Positions 23,576-32,016 of a stretch of 64,000 bases of DNA are shown one piece after another. The DNA is from Coriobacteriaceae bacterium (lineage in GTDB: Bacteria; Actinomycetota; Coriobacteriia; Coriobacteriales; Atopobiaceae). A model generated the notes under the pieces. It was not told the DNA's origin, searched no databases, and saw only the letters and a program-made list of their open reading frames with translations. Position 1 is the first letter of the stretch. The number at the start of each line of letters is the position of its first letter. The position numbers and the translations under genes were made by a program. The stretch covers positions 1-64,000 of the forward strand of contig QOUO01000004.1 of NCBI GenBank assembly GCA_003862195.1, given 5' to 3'.

Positions 23576-24145
23576 ATGAACTACGCCAACATCAAGTACT
23601 GCGACATCGCCAACGGTATCGGAGTGCGCACCACCCTCTTCGTGTCCGGCTGCCGCCTGCACTGCAAGGGCTGCTTCAACGCGGAGGCGTGGTCCTTCTC
23701 GTCCGGCAAGCCCTTTGACGAGGCCGTGGAGGAGAAGATCATCGACAGCCTGCGTCCGGGCTACATGAACGGCCTCTCCGTCCTGGGCGGCGAGCCCTTC
23801 GAGCCCGAGAACCAGGCCGGGCTCGTGGACTTCATCGAGCGCGTGAGGCTCGAGCTGCCCGAGAAGGACATCTGGATGTACTCCGGCCACACCTGGGAGG
23901 AGCTCACGGCGGGCAAGTGGCACCTGCCGGAGACCGACCGCATCCTGCGCTGCATCGACGTGCTGGTGGACGGCCCGTGGCAGCAGGCCAACTACGACAT
24001 CAGCCTGCGCTTTAGGGGATCCTCCAACCAGCGCCTGATCGACGTGCCCAAGACGCTCGAGGCGCGCAAGGCCGGCAAGCTGGCCGGGCCAAACGACGTG
24101 GTCCTGTGGGAGGACGACCCGGTTTTCGCCACCCACGACATGTAG
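23576..24145 (+). CDS. nrdG: Anaerobic ribonucleotide reductase activating protein
   Basis: This 189-aa radical-SAM enzyme installs the glycyl radical on NrdD. The iron-sulfur motif CRLHCKGC (Cys-x3-Cys-x2-Cys) is at about residues 26-33, followed by GGEPF for SAM binding. The start at ATG 23576 gives the canonical MNYANIKYCDIANGIGVRTTLFVSGC opening in two parts; the ribosome site (ACAGAGG) is moderate. Confidence 0.95.
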   Translation: MNYANIKYCDIANGIGVRTTLFVSGCRLHCKGCFNAEAWSFSSGKPFDEAVEEKIIDSLRPGYMNGLSVLGGEPFEPENQAGLVDFIERVRLELPEKDIWMYSGHTWEELTAGKWHLPETDRILRCIDVLVDGPWQQANYDISLRFRGSSNQRLIDVPKTLEARKAGKLAGPNDVVLWEDDPVFATHDM

Positions 24146-24271
24146 GGACTGGCACACAACACGAGCGTATGACACGGGCGGGGGCGTCGGCTATTGCCGC
24201 GCTCCCGCTCAACCTTTAGGCTCTCTTGCGCTACATTTAGACGAACATGAACCCACGCGAGGGAGCACACG

Positions 24272-25276
24272 ATGTTCTGCAAAAACTGTGGTGCCGAACT
24301 CAAGCCGGGAACGCGCTTCTGCCCCTACTGCGGCGTAGCGGTCGGCGCGGACGCGGACACCCCCGACGCGGACGGCGCGGCCGACGCCGATGACGGCCGT
24401 GGCGACGACGGCCTGAGCGACGGCCTGGATAATGATGACGGCCTCGGCGGCGGCTCGTACGACCCCAACCTGACGCAGCCCATGCCCCTGGGCAGCGGCT
24501 ATGGCGCACAGGCACCGCGGCCGGTCCCGCAGGAGCCGCACGAGGCTCCCCCGCAGCAGCCGTACATCCCAGGCGCCCGTCGCAACCGCGACTACGGCGA
24601 CTATGGCGACCGCGGCAATCGCGGTCACGGCGGCGCCAAGGCGGCGCTCGTGGCGCTGCTGGTGGTGGCGCTCTGCGCGGCGGCGGCCGCGCTCGTGGTG
24701 TTCTACGTGCTGCCTAGCTTTGGCCAGGGTGGGAACGCCACCATCGCCAAGTCGGACGACTCGAGCTCGTCAGACAGCAGCAAGACGATCACGCTGGGAC
24801 AGTCCTCCGGTGACGACTCCAGCTCGTCGGACTCGGAGCACGTTGGGTTCAAGGGCATCACCAAGGCCGAGGCCACCTCGACCCTGCCCACGGACCAGTA
24901 CGACAGCTACGGCACGGACCACCTGATCGACGGCGACAACACCACGTGCTGGTCCGAGGGCGTCAGCGGGCTGGGCGTGGGCGAATCCGTGACGCTTTCC
25001 GGCGACGGCGTGCAGACCTTCTCGTCCTTTACCATCGCGAACGGCTTCCAAAAAAGCGAAAGCATCTATTACAAGAACCCGCGTCCGACCAAGCTCGGCG
25101 TGTTTGTGGACGGCAACAAGGTGATGTCCGTGGACCTTGCGGATAGCTTTGGCTCAACGCAGAGCTTCACGCTGCCCAAGCCCGTGGACGGCACCAACAT
25201 CACGTTCCAGATCGAGGCCGCGACGCCTGGCAGCAAGTACGAGGACACGAGCATTTCCGAGATCACGGTCCAGTAG
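24272..25276 (+). CDS. Zinc-ribbon membrane protein with C-terminal discoidin/NADase-type glycan-binding domain
   Basis: This 334-aa protein starts with a zinc ribbon (FCKNCGAELKPGTRFCPYCG), then a long Asp/Gly/Pro-rich linker. A single membrane helix follows near residues 125-148 (ALVALLVVALCAAAAALVVF), then a Ser/Asp-rich spacer. The C-terminal domain has LIDGDNTTCWSEG, GESVTLSG, and EDTSISEITV, a jelly-roll like F5/8 type C or NADase-type glycan-binding domains. The ribbon should be cytoplasmic and the jelly-roll outside, so the protein could link an internal partner to the cell surface. It is the second zinc-ribbon membrane protein in the window, after the TatA variant. Confidence 0.8.
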   Translation: MFCKNCGAELKPGTRFCPYCGVAVGADADTPDADGAADADDGRGDDGLSDGLDNDDGLGGGSYDPNLTQPMPLGSGYGAQAPRPVPQEPHEAPPQQPYIPGARRNRDYGDYGDRGNRGHGGAKAALVALLVVALCAAAAALVVFYVLPSFGQGGNATIAKSDDSSSSDSSKTITLGQSSGDDSSSSDSEHVGFKGITKAEATSTLPTDQYDSYGTDHLIDGDNTTCWSEGVSGLGVGESVTLSGDGVQTFSSFTIANGFQKSESIYYKNPRPTKLGVFVDGNKVMSVDLADSFGSTQSFTLPKPVDGTNITFQIEAATPGSKYEDTSISEITVQ

Positions 25277-25303
25277 CGTGGGCGCGCAGGCCAGGGAGGC
25301 AGC

Positions 25304-26035
25304 ATGCCGGAGGAGAAGGACAACATCTGGGCCATGGAGCACCGCCACTCCGTGCGGCGCTACACGGAGGAGCCGCTCTCCCCCGCCGAGGTGGAGGCGC
25401 TGTCGCTGGCCATCGCGCGGGCCAACGACGCCTCCGGCCTGGCCCTGCGCCTGGTGACGGACGAGCCGCGCGCCTTCGACTCGCTGCTCGCGCACTACGG
25501 CAAGTTCCAGAACGTGCGCAACTACGTGGTGGTGGCCGGTCCCAAGGGCCGCGACCTGCAGGAGCTTGCGGGTTACTTTGGCGAGAAGATCGTGCTCCTG
25601 GCCACGAGGCTGGGCCTTGGCAGCTGCTGGGTGGGCGGGACGTTCCGCCGCAGGTCCGTGGCGGGCCAGGTGGCTCCCGGCCACAAGCTGGCGTGCGTGA
25701 TCGCGTTGGGGCACGGCGCGGAGCCGGGGCGGCCGCATCGCTCCAAGTCGATCGAGGAGCTGAGCAACACGCACGGCCTGGTGATGCCGGACTGGTTCCA
25801 GCACGGCATGCAGGCCGCGGCTCTTGCACCCACGGCCCTCAACCAGCAGCACTTCCTGTTCACGCTCGGGCGCGACCGACAGACCGTCACGGCGCAGTCC
25901 ACCGGCGGCCCCATGAGCATGATCGACCTGGGCATCGCGGAGCTGCACTTCGAGCTCGCGAGCGGGCACGCAGTGAGCGGCAGCGCGCCGGCGCGCGCTA
26001 CTGGGCCAGCAGCCCCAGCCTCACGCACGCGTTGA
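25304..26035 (+). CDS. Nitroreductase family protein
   Basis: This 243-aa protein has the nitroreductase FMN-binding opening MEHRHSVRRYTEEPLS, a central VVVAGPKGRDLQELAGYFGEKIVLLATRLGLGSCWVGG and a C-terminal ALNQQHFLF. These flavoenzymes reduce nitro groups, quinones or flavins with NAD(P)H. The ATG at 25304 follows GGGAGG. The last 38 bases overlap the end of the convergent HAD gene, and the final residues are low-complexity Ala/Pro/Arg, suggesting that the original stop was lost and the frame ran on. Confidence 0.85.
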   Translation: MPEEKDNIWAMEHRHSVRRYTEEPLSPAEVEALSLAIARANDASGLALRLVTDEPRAFDSLLAHYGKFQNVRNYVVVAGPKGRDLQELAGYFGEKIVLLATRLGLGSCWVGGTFRRRSVAGQVAPGHKLACVIALGHGAEPGRPHRSKSIEELSNTHGLVMPDWFQHGMQAAALAPTALNQQHFLFTLGRDRQTVTAQSTGGPMSMIDLGIAELHFELASGHAVSGSAPARATGPAAPASRTR

Positions 26036-26795
26036 GGATGCCGTCGTGGTCAACGTCGTCGGTCACGAAGTCGGCCTGCTCCTTCACCTCGTCGTTGGCG
26101 TTGCCCATGGCCACCGTCGTGCCGCACACGCCAAACATGCCCAGGTCATTGCCGCCGTCGCCAAAGGCCACGGCCTCCTCTGGCGCGATGCCGTACATGT
26201 CGAGCACCTTGCGCACGGCACGGTCCTTACCGCCGTCCTTGGGGAACACGTCCACAAACTCGCTGGTCCAGCGCGTCATCTTTATGTGGCTGCATGCGTT
26301 CCTGACGATGTCCGTCTTGCCGGGCTCCAGGAAGACGTTGAGCTGGTAGATGTCTTCCTGCAGGGCCTTGTGGATGTCGTCCTCGGGATAGTAAAGGCCC
26401 ACCTTGTGCTCGATGGCCTCCACGAGCGGGTCGTGCCCGCTCACAAACATGCGCTTGTCTGACATGAACATGCAGTTGTACAGGCCGGCCTCCACCTGCC
26501 CCACGATGGTCGCGAGGTCATCCTTGTCGAGCGTCTCCTGGTACAGGATGCGGTCGCGGTTGAGGATGAACTGCCCGTTAAAGAGGATGAACGCCTCAAG
26601 GCTGTCCAGCGGGATCTCCTCCACCGTGTAGGGCGCGCGACCCGTCGCGAGGAAGCACTTGATGCCGGCGCGCTTGAGCCCAGATAGCGCGAGCAGCGCG
26701 GACTCCGGCACCTTGTGCGTCGAGAAGGACAGGAGCGTCCCGTCCGCGTCGAAGAACGCTGCCTTGATCTTGTGGTCGACGGTCCATTGTGGCAT
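25998..26795 (-). CDS. Cof-type HAD-superfamily hydrolase
   Basis: This 265-aa phosphatase has HAD motif I FFDADGTLLS, motif II FLATGRAPYT, a conserved Lys in GGKDRAV and motif III GDGGNDLGMF, with a Cof-type cap in the middle. Such enzymes dephosphorylate sugar phosphates or flavin mononucleotide precursors. It starts at ATG 26795 behind GGGGAGAAG and converges on the nitroreductase gene with a 38-base overlap. Confidence 0.9.
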   Translation of the reverse strand: MPQWTVDHKIKAAFFDADGTLLSFSTHKVPESALLALSGLKRAGIKCFLATGRAPYTVEEIPLDSLEAFILFNGQFILNRDRILYQETLDKDDLATIVGQVEAGLYNCMFMSDKRMFVSGHDPLVEAIEHKVGLYYPEDDIHKALQEDIYQLNVFLEPGKTDIVRNACSHIKMTRWTSEFVDVFPKDGGKDRAVRKVLDMYGIAPEEAVAFGDGGNDLGMFGVCGTTVAMGNANDEVKEQADFVTDDVDHDGILNACVRLGLLAQ

Positions 26796-26843
26796 GGTTG
26801 CTCTTCTCCCCTGGTCGTGGGTTGGTGTGACTGGTTGCGATTG

Positions 26844-27764
26844 TTATGACTGGCCCTCATGGCCGCCACGCGGCGCGCGGGCCTTGGACTGCCGCGGCGG
26901 GCGGGCGTTTGCGAGGTAGAGCAGGTGCAGGCCGCGCAGCGTGAGCGTGGGGTCCACCACGCACTCGTGCGCAAGCAGGTGCGAGAAGGACGCGGCGTCG
27001 TCGCCGGTGAGCACCACGGGGGCCAGGGCGCCCAGCTCGCGCTCGATGCGCGCGACGAGCCCGTCCACGCGGATGGCCTCGCCCAGCACCACGCCGGAAA
27101 GCATCGCCTCGCGCGTGGACTTTCCTATCACGTGGCTTGGCGCCGCCAGCTCGATGCGCGGCAGGCGTGCGGCGGACTGCGCGAGCGCGCTCGCCCCCAG
27201 CGCCAGGCCCGGCGCTATGACGCCGCCGGCAAAGTGGCCGGCCGCGTCGATCACCTCTATGTTGACCGTCGTGCCCATGTCCACGGCGATCGCGGGCGCG
27301 CCGAGCAGGGCCCGCGCCGCCACCGCGTCCGCGATGCGGTCCGGCCCCACCTCGGAGGGGTCGTGGTAGTCCATGCGGATGCCCGTCTTGAGGCCCGGCC
27401 CCACCACGAGCGCGCGCCGCTCGCACACGGCGTCGAGCGCGCGGCGCCACGGCTCCACAAGTGACGGCACCACGCAGGAAAGGATGCAGCCCGCAATCTT
27501 GCGGCTGGCTTCCGGCGCGTTGGCCACGGCCGCCGCCACGGGCGCGGGCGAGAAGGACGCGAACTGCGTGACCTGCAGCCGCGCCTCGTCCGCGGTCAGG
27601 CGCCCCGGCGTCGTGAGCTCGAAGGTGTCCAGCGGCTCGTCCCCCGCCGCGCCGTCCTGCGCAAAGATCCCCAGGCGCGTGGTCGTGTTGCCCACGTCCA
27701 CGGCAAGCACGCGGCCTGCCGAGGCCGCCGCAGCATCGTGCGCCGCACTTCTCCCCTGGCTCAT
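26844..27764 (-). CDS. coaX: Type III pantothenate kinase
   Basis: This roughly 306-aa enzyme catalyses the first step of coenzyme A synthesis. CoaX motifs are visible: LAVDVGNTTTRLG (phosphate loop), GPDRIADAVAA, AVDMGTTVNIEVID with the catalytic Asp, and GGVIAPGLALG. I prefer the ATG at 27764 over an in-frame GTG at 27806 because the upstream bases look like promoter (TAGAGTATAC) rather than a ribosome site; the family has only a few residues before the phosphate loop, so both give an extended N terminus. It is divergent from the OPT transporter. Confidence 0.9.
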   Translation of the reverse strand: MSQGRSAAHDAAAASAGRVLAVDVGNTTTRLGIFAQDGAAGDEPLDTFELTTPGRLTADEARLQVTQFASFSPAPVAAAVANAPEASRKIAGCILSCVVPSLVEPWRRALDAVCERRALVVGPGLKTGIRMDYHDPSEVGPDRIADAVAARALLGAPAIAVDMGTTVNIEVIDAAGHFAGGVIAPGLALGASALAQSAARLPRIELAAPSHVIGKSTREAMLSGVVLGEAIRVDGLVARIERELGALAPVVLTGDDAASFSHLLAHECVVDPTLTLRGLHLLYLANARPPRQSKARAPRGGHEGQS

Positions 27765-27818
27765 GGGCACCTGTTTGCTCCCAACGCTCCGTTGCCGACG
27801 TCTCACCTGTATACTCTA

Positions 27819-27853
27819 ACCGTTTGCCCGGCTCGTCCGGCTTGGCAAACGGT
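27819..27853. promoter_or_regulatory. Inverted repeat between coaX and the OPT transporter
   Basis: ACCGTTTGCC and GGCAAACGGT form a perfect 10-bp inverted repeat (27819-27828 and 27844-27853) within a 142-base divergent promoter region. A second small hairpin, CTCCCC/GGGGAG, lies at about 27866-27882 before the transporter. Either could be an operator or leader structure. Confidence 0.45.
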
Positions 27854-27906
27854 CCGGTAACCCGACTCCCCACGCGGGGGAGCGGATATACGCAAAGGAG
27901 CTACAT

Positions 27907-29604
27907 ATGGACAACGGCAAGGCACGCGCCTCGTGGCGCGGCCAGCTGACGCTGCGCGGCGCCGTCATCGGCACCATCGGCTGCGTCATCATCACGGCAT
28001 CGTCGGCCTACACGGCGCTCAAGCTCGGGGCACTGCCCTGGCCCATCGTATTCGCGGCGGTCATCTCGCTCTTCTTCCTGCGGCTGCTTGGGCACGCCAG
28101 CCTGAACGAGGCCAACGTGACCCACACCATCATGTCCGCGGGCGCCATGGTCGCGGGCGGGCTCGCCTTCACGCTGCCTGGCGCCTGGATGCTGGGCCTC
28201 GCGGACCAGTTTGGCTGGGTGCAGATCTTCCTGGTGGCCCTCTGCGGCACCGTGCTCGGCCTCATCTGCACGGCCCTCATACACCACCACTTCATCGTGG
28301 ACACGGAGCTCGAGTTCCCCACGGGCACCGCGGCGGCCGAGACGCTCCTGGCAACGGAGGCGGGCGGCAAGACGGGACTCAGGCTCTTCTCGTCCATGGG
28401 CATCGCCGGCCTGTACAGCGTCCTGCGTGACGCCCTGGGCATCCTGCCCACGCTCCTGCTGCAGCTTCCCATTCCCGGCGTGAGCTTTGGCATCTACAAC
28501 TCGCCCATGATGCTCTCCGTCGGCTTCCTTGTGGGCCTGGTGCCGCTCGCGTTCTGGTTTGGCGGCGCGCTGTTCGCAAACTTTGGCCTCATCGTGGGCG
28601 GAAGCGCGGCCGGCCTCTGGTCCACGGCGACCGCGCAGGGCATCGTGTCCAGCCTGGGCATGGGCCTCATGATGGGCTCCGGCATCGCCACCGTGGTCAA
28701 GGACATCCTGCCGCAGGTGGGCGGCTTCCTGCGCGATGCCCGGGGCGAGAAGGACGACGGCCAGGACTCGCGCTCCCTCGTGAGCGGCAGCCTGCGCACG
28801 GACGCCGGCATCTTTGGCCTGGGCACCGCCGCCGTGGTCGTGCTCGTCTGCATGGGGCTGGGGCTGAGCCCGCTCGCCTCCGTCGTCGTGGTGGCGCTCA
28901 CCTTTGTCGCAACGATCATGAGCGCGCAGTCCTGCGGCCAGACCGGAATCGACCCGATGGAGATCTTCGGCCTCATCGTGCTGCTCGCCGTGGCCGCCAT
29001 GGGCGAGAACGTGCAGGTCAGGCTGTTCTTCGTGGCGGGCGTGGTCGCGGTCGCCTGCGGGCTTGCGGGCGACGTGATGAACGACTTCCGCGCCGGCCAC
29101 ATCCTGGGAACCGACCCGCGCGCGCAGTGGCTGGGCCAGGCGCTGGGCGGCATCGTGGGCGCCGTGGTGGCCGCGGCCGTCATGTGCGCGCTGCTGGCCG
29201 CGTACGGCCCGGACGCCTTTGGCCCGGGCAAGACCTTCGTGGCCGCGCAGGCCTCCGTCGTGGCGACCATGGTCTCCGGCATCCCGAGCGTGCCCGCCTT
29301 CGTGATCGGACTCGCGGCGGGCATCGCCCTCTACTGGACAAAGCTTCCCGCCATGATGGTGGGCCTCGGCGTCTACCTGCCGTTCTACATGTCGTTCACG
29401 GCGTTTCTGGGCGCCATCGCCAAGGTCGTGTACGACCGCGCCACCGCCGGCAGGCGCGCCGCGCTCCCGCAGGACCAGCAGGCCGAGGCCACGGCCGAGC
29501 ACGACCGCGCCGGCCTCGTGGTCGCATCCGGCATCCTGGGCGGCGAGTCCATCGTGGGCGTGATCATCGCGTTCGTGTCAGTCTTCGCGAGCCTGGCTGG
29601 GTAG
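27907..29604 (+). CDS. OPT family oligopeptide/metal-complex transporter
   Basis: This 565-aa protein has about 14 hydrophobic segments and OPT family signatures: ASSAYTALKLGALPWPIVFA near the N terminus, EFPTGTAAAETLLA, and AQSCGQTGIDPMEIFG in the second half. OPT proteins import oligopeptides or siderophore-like metal complexes by proton symport. The ATG at 27907 follows AAAGGAG by six bases. Like most bacterial members it has no binding-protein or ATPase partner nearby. Confidence 0.85.
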   Translation: MDNGKARASWRGQLTLRGAVIGTIGCVIITASSAYTALKLGALPWPIVFAAVISLFFLRLLGHASLNEANVTHTIMSAGAMVAGGLAFTLPGAWMLGLADQFGWVQIFLVALCGTVLGLICTALIHHHFIVDTELEFPTGTAAAETLLATEAGGKTGLRLFSSMGIAGLYSVLRDALGILPTLLLQLPIPGVSFGIYNSPMMLSVGFLVGLVPLAFWFGGALFANFGLIVGGSAAGLWSTATAQGIVSSLGMGLMMGSGIATVVKDILPQVGGFLRDARGEKDDGQDSRSLVSGSLRTDAGIFGLGTAAVVVLVCMGLGLSPLASVVVVALTFVATIMSAQSCGQTGIDPMEIFGLIVLLAVAAMGENVQVRLFFVAGVVAVACGLAGDVMNDFRAGHILGTDPRAQWLGQALGGIVGAVVAAAVMCALLAAYGPDAFGPGKTFVAAQASVVATMVSGIPSVPAFVIGLAAGIALYWTKLPAMMVGLGVYLPFYMSFTAFLGAIAKVVYDRATAGRRAALPQDQQAEATAEHDRAGLVVASGILGGESIVGVIIAFVSVFASLAG

Positions 29605-29639
29605 CGACCGGGCATCGCGCAACTCGCGCGTAGCTTGCA

Positions 29640-29680
29640 GGAGCGCCGACGGCCCCAACGGGTCGCCGGCGCTCTTCTCA
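29640..29680 (+). terminator. Terminator after the OPT transporter
   Basis: GAGCGCCG pairs with CGGCGCTC across a short interior loop, about 29640-29674, and is followed by TTCTC. It lies 35 bases after the stop codon. Confidence 0.6.
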
Positions 29681-29821
29681 TATGTATGTGTCCGTTGGCC
29701 AGCACGTACAGTCGGCGGGAGTCGTCCTTCTCCCCCTAGGCCTCCTGCGACGCGACCCGGCTCGCCCACCCCGCCGCGCAGTCGCCCGTCCACGTAGCGA
29801 CCTGGAACACCGTATGGGATT

Positions 29822-29895
29822 GATTCCACATCGTTCGGAAACGGTTCCACATCGCTCGCGGCGGTTTCACTACCGCTCACCGTTTCATTAGCGGA
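29822..29895. promoter_or_regulatory. Four imperfect direct repeats upstream of the sucrose operon
   Basis: TTCCACATCG occurs at 29824-29833 and 29845-29854 within the longer unit GRTTCCACATCGYTCG. Two more degenerate units follow (GGTTTCACTACCGCTC at 29863 and CGTTTCATTAGCGG at 29881), giving a spacing of 18-21 bases. The phasing at about two helical turns suggests several protein molecules on one face. GGAAACGGTTCC at 29837-29848 also resembles a LacI-type half-site pair. Confidence 0.5.
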
Positions 29896-29941
29896 ATTCC
29901 GTGCAAAAACTTCCCTTCGGGTCCATCCTACAGGTATGAGA

Positions 29942-29961
29942 ACGTTCCCACATATGGGAAC
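29942..29961. promoter_or_regulatory. Palindrome GTTCCC-N6-GGGAAC before scrA
   Basis: GTTCCC (29944-29949) and GGGAAC (29956-29961) flank ACATAT, 33-50 bases before the scrA start. It shares the sequence ACGTTCCC and CATATGGGAAC with the site at 9412-9432. A sucrose regulator or a more global factor could use both. Confidence 0.45.
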
Positions 29962-29993
29962 AGGCTCGTGAGGTACTCGGAAAGGGAGGAAGA

Positions 29994-31946
29994 ATGGCTC
30001 TGGACTACGCACAGGCCGCAAAGGAGGCGCTCGAGGCTGTCGGCGGTTCCGACAACATCGTGTCCGCCGCGCACTGCGCAACGAGGCTGCGTCTCGTGAT
30101 CGCGGACGACTCCAAGGTCGACAAGGACAAGCTCGAGAACGCCGTCGGCGCAAAGGGCAACTTCTCCGCATCCGGCCAGCTGCAGATCATCTACGGCACC
30201 GGCACCGTGGACAAGGTGTACGACGAGTTCATCAAGCAGGGCGGCATCTCCGCCGCCACCAAGGCCGAGGCCAAGGAGGCCGCTGCCAACCAGGGCAACG
30301 CGTTCCAGCGCGCCATCAAGGTCCTGTCCGACGTCTTCGTCCCCATCATCCCCGCCATCGTCGCGTCCGGCATGCTCATGGGCATCATGGGCGCCCTCTC
30401 GTACATGGGCTCCGCCGGCATGATCGCGCTCGACACCAAGAGCGTCTGGTGGCGCATCGCGAGCCTCATCAACGCCTGCGCACTCGGCAACCTGCAGATC
30501 CTCCTGGGCTTCTCCGCCGCGACGGTCTTCGGTGGCAACCCCTACCTCGGCGCGTCGCTCGGCGCACTTCTCATCAGCTCCGACTTCATCAACGCCTACA
30601 GCGCCAGCACCGCCATCGCCGAGGGCAAGATGATCACCCTCTCCGTCATCCCCGGCCTCTACAGCATCGACTGGGTCGGCTACCAGGGTCACGTCATCCC
30701 CATCCTCGTCGGCGTCTGGATCCTCTGCTTCTTCGAGAAGCGCCTCCACAAGGCCGTGCCCGAGATGTTCGATCTGTTCGTGACCCCGCTCGTCTCCGTC
30801 TCCCTCGCCGCCTACATCACGATCCTCTTCATCGGCCCGATCTTCGTCTGGCTCGAGAACTCCATCCTCGGCCTGCTCATGTTCCTCCTCAAGGTGCCCC
30901 TGGGTATCGGCTACATCATCATCGGCCTCATCTACAGCCCGTCCGTCGTCACCGGCCTGCACCAGATGTACACCGCCATCGACGTCTCCATGCTCGCGAA
31001 GTACGGCGTGACCTACTGGCTGCCCATCGCGTCCGCGGCCAACATCGCCCAGGGTGGCGCCTGCCTCGCCGTGGCGCTTCGCACCAAGTCCGAGAAGACG
31101 AAGTCCCTCGCGGTTCCCTCCGGCATCTCCTGCCTGCTCGGCATCACCGAGCCCGCAATCTTCGGCGTCAACCTGCCTAAGATCAAGCCGTTCGTCGCCG
31201 GCATGATCGGCTCCGCGTGCGGCGCCCTCTGCTGCTTCGTCTTCCACCTGGCCGCCACCGGCACCGGCGTCACCGGCATCTTCGGCATCCTCCTGTGCAT
31301 CGCGCAGCCGCTCCAGTACATCATCATGTTCGCCGTCGCCTTTGGCGTGGCCTTCGGCATCACGTCCTCGATCTACAAGGACGAGGAGGCCAAGGCGGGG
31401 CCCGCCAAGCTCGCGGCAGAGGCCAAGGCCGCCGCTGACGAGGAGGCCGCCCTCTCCAAGGAGGAGGCAGCCGAGGCCGGCGCCCCCGCAGCCGCCAAGC
31501 CCGAGACGCTCGTCTCTCCCCTCTCCGGCACGACCATGCCGATGACCGAGGTCCCCGACCCCGTCTTCGCGTCCGAGGCCATGGGCAAGGGCATCGCCAT
31601 CACGCCCTCCGAGGGCAAGATCTTCTCGCCCGTCGACGGCACCGTGACCGTGCTGGCCGAGACCGGCCACGCCGTGGGCCTGCTGTCCGACTCCGGCGCC
31701 GAGGTGCTCATCCACATCGGCATCGACACCGTGACGCTCAAGGGCGAGCCGTTCAGCGCGCACACCACCGTGGGTGCCCACGTGAGCAAGGGCGACCTGC
31801 TCATGGACGTCGACCTCAAGAAGATCGAGGACGCCGGCCTGAGCACCGTGACCCCCGTCATCATCACCAACACGGCGGACTACGCCGAGGTCACCCCGCA
31901 CGAGGGTACCGTGAACGCGGGAGACGCGCTCATCGACCTCAAGTAG
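29994..31946 (+). CDS. scrA: Sucrose-type PTS transporter, fused EIIBCA
   Basis: This 650-aa fused protein imports and phosphorylates a disaccharide. EIIB is at residues 1-85 with phosphorylatable Cys28 in SAAHCATRLRL. EIIC occupies about residues 105-460 with ten or so membrane segments, including GITEPAIFGVNLP. A charged Ala/Glu-rich linker leads to EIIA (about 505-650), with SPLSGTTMPMTEVPDPVFAS and the active His near 573 in VLIHIGIDTVTLKG. GGGAGGAAGA precedes the ATG. Sucrose is assigned from the glucose/sucrose-family fold and the neighbours scrB and scrK; trehalose or another glucoside is less likely. Confidence 0.9.
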   Translation: MALDYAQAAKEALEAVGGSDNIVSAAHCATRLRLVIADDSKVDKDKLENAVGAKGNFSASGQLQIIYGTGTVDKVYDEFIKQGGISAATKAEAKEAAANQGNAFQRAIKVLSDVFVPIIPAIVASGMLMGIMGALSYMGSAGMIALDTKSVWWRIASLINACALGNLQILLGFSAATVFGGNPYLGASLGALLISSDFINAYSASTAIAEGKMITLSVIPGLYSIDWVGYQGHVIPILVGVWILCFFEKRLHKAVPEMFDLFVTPLVSVSLAAYITILFIGPIFVWLENSILGLLMFLLKVPLGIGYIIIGLIYSPSVVTGLHQMYTAIDVSMLAKYGVTYWLPIASAANIAQGGACLAVALRTKSEKTKSLAVPSGISCLLGITEPAIFGVNLPKIKPFVAGMIGSACGALCCFVFHLAATGTGVTGIFGILLCIAQPLQYIIMFAVAFGVAFGITSSIYKDEEAKAGPAKLAAEAKAAADEEAALSKEEAAEAGAPAAAKPETLVSPLSGTTMPMTEVPDPVFASEAMGKGIAITPSEGKIFSPVDGTVTVLAETGHAVGLLSDSGAEVLIHIGIDTVTLKGEPFSAHTTVGAHVSKGDLLMDVDLKKIEDAGLSTVTPVIITNTADYAEVTPHEGTVNAGDALIDLK

Positions 31947-31962
31947 CAGCCAGACGCACACC

Positions 31963-32000
31963 GTGGGCGGGGGCGGTCGCATGCGGCCGTCCCCGCCTTC
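31963..32000 (+). other. Intercistronic GC hairpin between scrA and scrB
   Basis: GGCGGGGGCGG and CCGTCCCCGCC can pair around TCGCATGCGG at about 31968-31999, ending 17 bases before the scrB start. Without a T-run it is more likely an mRNA-stabilising or processing hairpin than a full terminator. Confidence 0.5.
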
Positions 32001-32016
32001 AGACGAAAGGGACGTT

